Source: Lentisphaerae bacterium RIFOXYA12_64_32 (GTDB lineage: Bacteria; Verrucomicrobiota; Lentisphaeria; Oligosphaerales; YB12-FULL-65-16). From it: DNA of 34,844 nucleotides. The position numbers were made by a program, and so were the translations under genes. Of this stretch, positions 8,801-14,818 are shown one piece after another. Numbering within the stretch: position 1 is the stretch's first letter; every line of letters starts with the position of its first letter. Below the pieces are notes generated by a model, which was not told where the DNA came from, did not search any database, and saw only the letters and a list, made by a program, of their open reading frames with translations. Location of the stretch: positions 28,006 to 62,849 of the forward strand of contig MHBL01000106.1 of NCBI GenBank assembly GCA_001803235.1. Direction: 5' to 3'.

Positions 8801-9220
8801 TCAGTCCAGGATTTCCACCTGCACCTTCCGACTCGCTCGCCCGGCCGCGCCGTTCGCCAAAGCACGGATGGCGGCAATCGTTTTGCCGCTCTTGCCGATA
8901 ATCTTGCCCGCATCGCCCTTGGCGCAACTGACCTGAAGCGTCAACGTCCGATCGTCCCCGACCGCCTTAACCGTCGCCTGGTCCGGATGATCCACCAGCG
9001 ACCGCACGACGTAGAGGACGAAACCCTCGATGTCCGGTTGGTCGGTCTTCGCGCCACCGGCCTCGACAGGGGCTGCACTCCTGACAGGAGCCGCAGCTTT
9101 GGCCTTGGGTCTTTCCTTCTCCGCAGTGGGCGGAGTCGCCACTGCCACAGGCGCTTCGGCAGAGCCGTCCTTGCGCGTGTCGCCAGACCCGAAAAGCTTC
9201 TTTAGAAATGAGACAACCAT
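8801..9220 (-). CDS. khpA: KH-domain RNA-binding protein KhpA with N-terminal extension
   Basis: The C-terminal 75 residues match KhpA (YlqC family). They include FVLYVVRSLVDHPDQATVKAV, then the RNA-binding GxxG loop as GKIIGKSG at 105-112, then KTIAAIRALANGAAGRASRKV. KhpA binds RNA and, with KhpB/Jag, influences cell division and translation in other bacteria. Usual length is about 75-80 residues. This protein has 139, because an Ala/Pro/Lys-rich, low-complexity extension of about 60 residues precedes the domain, starting MVVSFLKKLFGSG. The ATG at 9220 is the first in frame; no good internal start precedes the KH domain, so the extension looks genuine. It lies between rpsP and trmD, its usual operon place. 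Confidence 0.9.
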   Translation of the reverse strand: MVVSFLKKLFGSGDTRKDGSAEAPVAVATPPTAEKERPKAKAAAPVRSAAPVEAGGAKTDQPDIEGFVLYVVRSLVDHPDQATVKAVGDDRTLTLQVSCAKGDAGKIIGKSGKTIAAIRALANGAAGRASRKVQVEILD

Positions 9221-9334
9221 AATTCGCTAACCCGTCGGAAGTCCCGTCCGCCTCGCGATCTGCAACGCCCGCGTCCCCGTCAGAACAAACGGTCTCTACA
9301 GGCGCGACTGGACCGGAGCAGAGGAGCACGTCGA

Positions 9335-9760
9335 CTATTCGGCCTTCTTTTCCGCGGCCTCTGCCGGGGCAGCAGCAGCAGCAGCGGCAGCAGCAGCGGC
9401 AGCAGCAGCGGCAGCGGCAGCGGCAGCCTTGGCGTCTTCGGCGTCCTTCTTCTTCTTGACCGCCTTGGCGCTCTCCGCCTGGACCGCCGCCCGCTTGGCC
9501 ACGGCCTCGGGGCAATTCATCGGCTTGCCGGCCCGAATGCGCTTGATGATGGCGCTGACCGTCTCGGTGGGCTGCGCCCCGTGAGACAGCCAGTAATCCA
9601 CGCGCACCAAGTCCACGGTCTCAGTCTTGTGCCGCGGATCGTAGAAGCCGACCTGCTCAATGAACCGGCCGTCCCGCGGGCTCCGGATGTCCGCCACCAC
9701 AACCCGGTGGCATCCCTGGTTCTTCTTGCCGATCCTGCGAAGCCTGATTCTGACCGACAT
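9335..9760 (-). CDS. rpsP: 30S ribosomal protein S16 with polyalanine tail
   Basis: Small-subunit assembly protein. The first 80 residues are standard S16: MSVRIRLRRIGKKNQGCHRVVVAD, then SPRDGRFIEQVGFYDP and VDLVRVDYWLSHGAQPTETV. The total of 141 residues is long for S16 (about 80-100 in many bacteria). The extra part is a Lys/Ala segment, then about 20 consecutive alanines (112-131), then PAEAAEKKAE. The alanine run is encoded by GCT/GCC repeats visible as agc/ggc triplets at about 9371-9427. The start at 9760 has GGAG 11 nt upstream and matches the conserved N-terminus. It is the first gene of the operon. Confidence 0.97.
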   Translation of the reverse strand: MSVRIRLRRIGKKNQGCHRVVVADIRSPRDGRFIEQVGFYDPRHKTETVDLVRVDYWLSHGAQPTETVSAIIKRIRAGKPMNCPEAVAKRAAVQAESAKAVKKKKDAEDAKAAAAAAAAAAAAAAAAAAAAPAEAAEKKAE

Positions 9761-9930
9761 CTTGCTATCCCTTCTCCTGCTGCGCAACCGGCCGCCGCTC
9801 GCCGTCCTCCCGGGACTCATCTCGTCCACGAGCAGGCCGGGGCTCGGACATTCCACGCCTCACGGCAGGCCTCATGCCCAACAACGTCCCCCACTTCGGG
9901 AACGGCTAGACCGTGCCAGAGCGAACCCGT

Positions 9931-9958
9931 ACTATACCCCGGCAATTCGCCGCGACAA
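9931..9958 (-). promoter_or_regulatory. Predicted promoter of the rpsP operon
   Basis: On the minus strand, TTGTCG, a 16-bp spacer and TATAGT. TATAGT is also the -10 sequence proposed for the ABC ATPase gene (14538) and for the SNF2 gene (34722), which lends mutual support. Confidence 0.6.
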
Positions 9959-10015
9959 ACCTGCCCGACCAAGAAAACCTCGCCACCCCTCATACGCCCG
10001 GCGTCAGCGCTCTCT

Positions 10016-10171
10016 CAGGGCTGTTTCAAGATCTGGCACCGCGTCTCGGAAGGCCACGCCTCCGCGCACACCAAGTGGGGGCGGCCTGTCCTCAGGCCGC
10101 CCCCCCCCGGCGTGGGGACACGCCGGGGGTACTCACCGCACGCGACGGTCACGAATCTTGAAACAGCCCTG
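10016..10171. mobile_element. Miniature inverted-repeat element A, copy 1
   Basis: A 156-bp element with perfect 17-bp terminal inverted repeats, CAGGGCTGTTTCAAGAT at 10016-10032 and its complement at 10155-10171. It is flanked by a perfect 9-bp direct duplication GCGCTCTCT at 10007-10015 and 10172-10180, the mark of transposition. Inside are two adjacent hairpins: a 12-bp stem at 10077-10104 with loop TCCT, and an 11-bp stem at 10104-10129 with loop GGGA. It encodes no protein, so a transposase would have to act in trans. The 9-bp duplication fits several insertion-sequence families, and I do not assign one. Confidence 0.92.
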
Positions 10172-10281
10172 GCGCTCTCTCGCCAACGCTTGCATTCACC
10201 GGGGTGAAACACTACTATGACGCGCCACGGAACACGTGCAGCCACGGGCCCGACTGCAGCCGCGCACTTGAGGTGAAGGCC

Positions 10282-11508
10282 ATGGAAGACCTCGAACATC
10301 ATCTGAACCAAGTCGTGCAGTACAGCCTTCAGAAGCCGCCGGAGGAAATGCTGTCCGAGTGCCTGAACCTGCTGATCCGCATCTCGAGCGCCTCGGGCGG
10401 TTCAATCCTCGGCGAGGAGGGCGCCTGCCTGCGCTTCCTCTTCTCCGACGTCACCGAGCTCATCGGCAAACCGGTCCCGCCCGACAGCATTGCCGGCGAG
10501 ACGGCGTCGCGAAACGTCATCATCTACACCTACGCGCCCAAGGACCGACGGCACTACGACGGTATCGACGCCGATCTCGCCCGTAAGACCCGTTACCTGC
10601 TCAGCATCCCGATCCCTTCGGTGCATAATCCGCGGACAGACGCGTCCGGCTACGGGCGCGCGTCTGGGGTCCTGCAGTTGCTGTTCGCGGAAAACGTGTT
10701 CCCGAACCTGGATGTCAGCGGCGGTGCGGTCGAAGTGAACATGGCCGACATCCGCGAGCACGAGTTCTACCGCAAGTCCCTGCAGGAGGTGTTCGTCATC
10801 CTCTCGAGCATTTCGTTGGGCATGGAAATCATGAAACTGCGCCAGACCTCCTACCAGGCCATCCACGAGCTCAAGAACAAGCTCATTTCGGCGCAGTCCT
10901 GGATCAACTGCCTCAAGGAGGACCTGGAACTGGCCGCACCCGAAGCCGTCGAGCGGGAAGACATCCAGGAGGATATCCACCTGGCGCAGGACGCGGTCGC
11001 TTCCGGCGCCAATCTGGCGGTCAGCTACCTGCAGTTCACCAAAATCTACAACCCGCAGTTTGTCGACGCCCAGTTGAACGACGTGCTGCGCGACGCCGCC
11101 AGCGACATCCAGGCCTTTGCGGACAGTGCAGGCGGTGAGGGCAAGGTGCGGGTCCGCACCGAACTGGATCCGGCTGTCCCGACGCGCCAGATCGACCCGG
11201 CGCACCTGAAAATGGCCTTCTTCAATCTCGGCAAGAACGCCACCGAGGCCCTGCTCGAACACGGCATCCCGGAACCGCAGGTCACGTTGCGCTCCACGTG
11301 GGACGGCCACATCACCGTCGATGTCAGCGACAACGGCAAAGGCATGCCGCCGGAGATCGCTGACAACCTGTTTGTGGCCTTCAAGACCAAGAAGACGGGC
11401 GGCACCGGCCTGGGCCTGACTATCACCAAGAAAATTGTCGACATCCACCGCGGCATGATCCGCTGCGATACCGGCCCGACCGGGACCCGGTTCACGATTC
11501 AATTCTGA
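10282..11508 (+). CDS. Cytosolic sensor histidine kinase
   Basis: A 408-residue protein. Residues about 10-180 form a GAF-like sensory region by appearance (alternating helix and strand with GGSILG, IYTYAPKDRRHYDG and GVLQLLFAEN). A dimerisation helix follows, with an H-box HELKN at 194-198 and the likely phospho-acceptor His195. The catalytic ATPase domain has an N-box NLGKNATEAL (315-324), G1 DNGKGMPP (350-357) and G2 GGTGLGL (373-379). There is no membrane segment or signal peptide, so it should sense a cytosolic cue. No response regulator gene adjoins it, so it is an orphan. ATG 10282, with GAGGTG upstream at 10270, is preferred over an in-frame GTG at 10204. The stimulus is unknown. Confidence 0.88.
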   Translation: MEDLEHHLNQVVQYSLQKPPEEMLSECLNLLIRISSASGGSILGEEGACLRFLFSDVTELIGKPVPPDSIAGETASRNVIIYTYAPKDRRHYDGIDADLARKTRYLLSIPIPSVHNPRTDASGYGRASGVLQLLFAENVFPNLDVSGGAVEVNMADIREHEFYRKSLQEVFVILSSISLGMEIMKLRQTSYQAIHELKNKLISAQSWINCLKEDLELAAPEAVEREDIQEDIHLAQDAVASGANLAVSYLQFTKIYNPQFVDAQLNDVLRDAASDIQAFADSAGGEGKVRVRTELDPAVPTRQIDPAHLKMAFFNLGKNATEALLEHGIPEPQVTLRSTWDGHITVDVSDNGKGMPPEIADNLFVAFKTKKTGGTGLGLTITKKIVDIHRGMIRCDTGPTGTRFTIQF

Positions 11509-12056
11509 GCCCGCGGCGGCTCACCGGCCCCGTTCCAGTTCAGCAAAGCGTTCCGGCGTGCGCCGAACCGCGCGCCGCAATGCGCAATGGCCGATGGGCC
11601 TGGCCGGGCGGAGTTCAGCGCCCGGGGGGTGCTGAAGGCGGGACTCAAACGGGGATGCGCTTCGCACACGCACCCGTGCCCCGAATGGCACGCTGCAAGG
11701 CTGGAGCCTTGCGCTACTTCGCTGGAGACGCCCGTCCGAGACGTCCCGGCGGCACCATGCGGCGGCCCGGGACGTGCCGCGCCACTGGGGCGCAACCGCC
11801 GCCAGCCAATGCCACTGTGTTTGCATCGGCGCGGGCAGCGCCGATCGGCCGCCGCGTCGGGAAACGGCACGGGACGGTACTCCGTCGCGTGCCGTTTCCC
11901 GACGCCTGCCCGGCAACTCGAGGGGGGCCTGGGGGGAGTCAATGACGCCCCCCGGCAGGGGCACGGGGACAGCGTCCCCGCCTCCGCGCCCATCCCGCAC
12001 CTTGTCAGTTCTGAGTCTGTCGCCGCGGGCCAAGGGGCGTACGCGTGCTGCGGTTC
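11509..12056. other. Repeat-rich intergenic island between convergent genes
   Basis: 548 bp without a supported gene. Open frames exist on both strands, but they have no recognisable product and are explained by GC content. It contains CTGAAGGCGGGACT (11632), a perfect 8-bp hairpin GCAAGGCT/AGCCTTGC at 11695-11712, a B-like fragment on the minus strand near 11755-11787, and the triple-hairpin element C at 11854-11980. Confidence 0.75.
11854..11980 (+). repeat. Triple-hairpin repeat C, copy 1
   Basis: Hairpin 1 at 11854-11905 has an 18-bp perfect stem, then a 5-bp inner stem GACGG/CCGTC with a TACT loop. Hairpin 2 at 11929-11955 is an 8-bp stem closing the loop AGTCAATGACG. Hairpin 3 at 11964-11980 is CGGGGAC-AGC-GTCCCCG. 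The same order of hairpins, with an almost identical second loop, occurs at 17079-17203 on the other strand. Confidence 0.82.
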
Positions 12057-13127
12057 TCACACACCGGCCTTCAGTAGGTAGTCGGTGAGCACGTCGGCGG
12101 TGCGTTCGAAGCCGGCTTTTTCGATGCGCTCGTCTTTGGCGTGAGCGCCCAGGCCCGGGACGCCGAGCATGGCGATGGGCTTGCCGAGCGCGACGAAATG
12201 CCGCGCGTCGGTCGCACCGTTCAGCTTGCGCACGCGCAGGTCGCGGCCCCAGCCCGTCTCGAAATGCCGGACCACGCCCTGCACCAGCGGGTCGTCCGCC
12301 GCCACGGCGACCGGCGGGCAGCGCATCTCGCAGGTCACTTCACAGCCGGACACTTCCGCGACACGACGGATGAGCGCGTCCGGGTCGGCGGTCTCAGTCA
12401 GGCGCAGGTTCAGGAGCATTTCCGCACTGTCGGGGACGCGGTTGTGGACCTTCCCGGCCTGGATGATCGCCGCCACCATGGTTTCGTGCCATTGATCGGC
12501 CGCCGAGACTTTGGGGAACAACCCGCGGACGCGGACATACCCGTCGATCAGCCGGTCAATGGCGTTGTCGCCGTCCCAGGGCTCGGCGCTGTGGCACGCC
12601 TTGCCGCGGGCGCGCAGCCGCAGGTCCAGAATCCCCTTCTGCGCGATGGCCACGGTGTAGTAATCACCGGCATCAAAGACCAGCACGAACGTCTCCGCGC
12701 CATAGCCGCGCTCCACCATCGCACGCGTCGTACTGCCGCCCACCTCTTCGTCCGTCGTGAATACGGCGCCGGCCGAAACGCGTCCGTTCGTGCGCGCCAG
12801 CGCCTCGGCGACCACCGCGCAGTTGCCCAAGTCGTCAACCGTGCCGCGGCCGTACAGCCAGCCGTCCTTCTCCTGCAGGCTGAAGGCGCTGTCGTCCTCG
12901 GCCGGCACGACGTCCAGGTGCGCGTTCAGCAGGAGGCGCGGGGTTCGCGTCGGCTGCGTGGCCGCGTAGAGGATCTGCCGGCCCTGCTGGTCCTCGACGC
13001 AGGTGAAGACACCTGCCGCAGCCAGGTAGTCCCGGAGAAAGGCAACCCCGGCGTTGACGCGCTCAACGTCACCCGTCACGGGCCGAAACGACATCAGCTT
13101 GCGGAGCAGTTCAGTGGTGGAAAGCAT
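12057..13127 (-). CDS. M20-family metallopeptidase (deacylase/dipeptidase-like)
   Basis: A 356-residue zinc hydrolase of the M20/ArgE/DapE superfamily. Metal-binding and catalytic residues are in the expected order: AHLDVVP (His70, Asp72), GRGTVDDLGN (Asp98 bridging), TTDEEVGG (Glu127 catalytic, Glu128 metal), FDAGD (Asp152) and a late GLGAHAKDER with the last His. The lid/dimerisation domain lies between about 170 and 270. Such enzymes remove acyl or peptide groups from amino acids (acetylornithine, succinyl-diaminopimelate, dipeptides). There is no neighbour clue to the substrate, so only the family is named. Start 13127 has GGGAG 7 nt upstream; a longer open frame upstream is rejected because it has no family similarity. 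Confidence 0.9.
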   Translation of the reverse strand: MLSTTELLRKLMSFRPVTGDVERVNAGVAFLRDYLAAAGVFTCVEDQQGRQILYAATQPTRTPRLLLNAHLDVVPAEDDSAFSLQEKDGWLYGRGTVDDLGNCAVVAEALARTNGRVSAGAVFTTDEEVGGSTTRAMVERGYGAETFVLVFDAGDYYTVAIAQKGILDLRLRARGKACHSAEPWDGDNAIDRLIDGYVRVRGLFPKVSAADQWHETMVAAIIQAGKVHNRVPDSAEMLLNLRLTETADPDALIRRVAEVSGCEVTCEMRCPPVAVAADDPLVQGVVRHFETGWGRDLRVRKLNGATDARHFVALGKPIAMLGVPGLGAHAKDERIEKAGFERTADVLTDYLLKAGV

Positions 13128-13369
13128 AGCAGAACTCCCGCTGAGTGGGGCGAATAGGCACCTTGCCGGCGCAAAACGACTGGAGACGGCGGTCCCCCGC
13201 CGCAGATTGAGCACAAATGACCGCCGAGGACGGCGGTGTCCAGGCGTTGCCGCCCACGCCAAGCGATCATATCGACAGGCCCTTCACGCGGTCCGGGTTG
13301 CGCGTGGCGGCGGGGAAAGGGGGACCGCCTGAAGGCGGGACTACGAACGGGGACTGCCGCCGCACCGAC
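13128..13369. repeat. Cluster of small GC hairpins
   Basis: The gap between the ABC ATPase gene and the peptidase gene holds GGCGG-TCCC-CCGCC (about 13184), ACCGCCG-AGGA-CGGCGGT (about 13219) and CCGCC-TGAA-GGCGG (about 13325). The last is followed by GGACTACGAACGGGGA, nearly the same string as at 11632-11655. No gene is supported. Confidence 0.6.
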
Positions 13370-14473
13370 TCAGACGATGACTTTGGTCGTCTGCGGGTCG
13401 AAGACGTGCGCCTTCTCGATCACGAAGGCCAGGTCCACGGCATCGCCCACGTGGCAGCGCCGGTGCGGATCGACGCGCGCGATGAACTCGTTCTCGTCGG
13501 TGTTCAGATACAGGTAGGTCTCCGAACCCATGGGTTCGACGACCTCGACCGTGGCACGGACCTTCGGAGCGCCCGGGGTGGCTTCCGCCGATGTGCTGCC
13601 CACGTTCTCGGGACGGATCCCGAACACGACCGGCTTGTCCTTGAACGGCCCTAGTTTGTCCTTCCACCGCTCCGGCATGTCGAGGGTGAAAGTACCCTCG
13701 TCGAAGACCAACTTCCCGCCATTCTGCCCAACCATCTTGCCATCGAAGAAATTCATCGGCGGAGTGCCGATGAAACCCGCCACGAAGATGTTGGTCGGAT
13801 TCTCGTACAGGTCCGTGGGCGGCGCCACCTGCAGGATGAGGCCGTCCTTCATGACCACGATGCGGTCGCCCATGGTCATGGCTTCGACCTGATCGTGAGT
13901 CACGTAGACCATCGTGGTCTCGAGCTGCGTGTGCAGCTTGCTGATTTCCGTACGCATCTGCACGCGCATTTTGGCGTCCAGATTGGACAGCGGTTCGTCG
14001 AACAGGAAAACGGCGGGCTTGCGCACGATGGCTCGTCCCACCGCGACGCGCTGGCGCTGGCCGCCGGACAGAGCCTTGGGCCGGCGCTCGAGCAGCGCCT
14101 CGATCCCGAGGATCTCCGCCGCCTCACGCACGCGCTTGTCGATCTCCGCCTTCTTGAACTTCCGCAGCTTCAGGCCAAAGGCCATGTTGTCGTACACGGT
14201 CATGTGCGGGTACAGGGCGTAATTCTGGAACACCATGGCGATGTCGCGGTCCTTCGGCGGCACATCGTTGACCTGGCGGTCGCCGATGTTGATCGTGCCG
14301 GAGGTGATCTCTTCCAGGCCCGCCACCATGCGCAGCGTCGTCGACTTGCCGCACCCGGACGGACCGACCAGGACGACAAACTCGGAGTCCTTGATCTCCA
14401 AGTTGAACTTGTCGACCGCCAGGACCCCGCCGGGAAACACTTTGGTGACGTCTTTGAGCAATACGCTGGCCAT
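13370..14473 (-). CDS. Sugar ABC transporter ATPase (MalK/MsmK/UgpC type)
   Basis: A 367-residue ABC ATPase that energises carbohydrate uptake. Walker A GPSGCGKST is at 37-45, the Q-loop at FQNYALYPHMTVYDN, signature LSGGQ at 134-138, Walker B FLFDEP at 155-160 and switch His192 in THDQVEAMTMGDRI. The C-terminal 130 residues form the TOBE/MalK regulatory domain (GFIGTPPMNFF, FGIRPENV, ARVDPHRRCHVGD). No permease or binding-protein gene is adjacent, so it is probably a shared ATPase for several sugar importers, as shown for MsmK in streptococci (established in that group, inferred here). Start 14473 has a GGGAG ribosome binding site and its own promoter upstream. Confidence 0.94.
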   Translation of the reverse strand: MASVLLKDVTKVFPGGVLAVDKFNLEIKDSEFVVLVGPSGCGKSTTLRMVAGLEEITSGTINIGDRQVNDVPPKDRDIAMVFQNYALYPHMTVYDNMAFGLKLRKFKKAEIDKRVREAAEILGIEALLERRPKALSGGQRQRVAVGRAIVRKPAVFLFDEPLSNLDAKMRVQMRTEISKLHTQLETTMVYVTHDQVEAMTMGDRIVVMKDGLILQVAPPTDLYENPTNIFVAGFIGTPPMNFFDGKMVGQNGGKLVFDEGTFTLDMPERWKDKLGPFKDKPVVFGIRPENVGSTSAEATPGAPKVRATVEVVEPMGSETYLYLNTDENEFIARVDPHRRCHVGDAVDLAFVIEKAHVFDPQTTKVIV

Positions 14474-14537
14474 AGCGATACTCCCAATTCAAGAACGGCG
14501 CATCTTCCGTATGACCGAATCCCGCCGAAACAGGCCA

Positions 14538-14565
14538 ACTATAAAGGCGAAAAGGGATTACTCAA
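14538..14565 (-). promoter_or_regulatory. Predicted promoter of the sugar ABC ATPase gene
   Basis: On the minus strand, TTGAGT (14565-14560), a 16-bp spacer and TATAGT (14543-14538), about 65 bp upstream of the start codon. This is the same architecture and -10 hexamer as the rpsP promoter. Confidence 0.65.
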
Positions 14566-14629
14566 GCCGGGCGCCCCATTCGCGGGTCCTGCGTCAGTCA
14601 CGGGTGCACGGTTGGGCGGTAGTATGGCC

Positions 14630-14688
14630 AAAGTGGCGGGAGCGGCTCGCTCCCGCAGGTGTCGGAGCGAGCCGCTCCGACCACTTTA
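14630..14688. repeat. Long inverted repeat (arms of about 24 bp)
   Basis: The arms match at about 22 of 24 positions. They begin AAAGTGG and end CGGCTCGCTCC on the left, with the complement on the right, around a spacer CGCAGGTGTC. The core GGAGCGGCTCGCTCC is itself nearly palindromic. There is no T-run, so a role as terminator is doubtful, especially as it lies upstream of both flanking genes. Confidence 0.8.
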
Positions 14689-14818
14689 GGCGTCAGTTCA
14701 GGTCAGACTTCGACCTTATCTCCACCCGCGACTGACGCTTCACGTTCGCGGGTCCTGCGTCAGCGGCGCCCCGGCATTCAGTGGCGCAACTCTGCCGAAC
14801 CGGCGGTACAGTATTGCC

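Larger units (their letters stand above)
9761..10281. other. Divergent intergenic region between rpsP and the histidine kinase
   Basis: About 520 bp with no supported gene. It contains the leader of the rpsP operon (about 165 nt from the predicted start site), the rpsP promoter at 9931-9958, and miniature element A copy 1 at 10016-10171. The remaining 110 bp before the kinase start shows no clear promoter. Confidence 0.7.
14474..14818. other. Divergent intergenic region with inverted and direct repeats
   Basis: 345 bp between the ABC ATPase and the esterase-like gene. It contains the ATPase promoter, two copies of the 19-bp direct repeat TTCGCGGGTCCTGCGTCAG (14579-14597 and 14745-14763), and between them a long inverted repeat at 14630-14688. 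No gene is supported. Confidence 0.7.

Noticed and set aside
11521..12060. Frames on both strands in the repeat island
   Set aside because: Overlapping open frames on both strands of palindromic GC-rich repeats are expected by chance; no ribosome binding site or motif was found.
14630..14688. Inverted repeat as a rho-independent terminator
   Set aside because: No T-run on either side, and it lies upstream of both flanking divergent genes.
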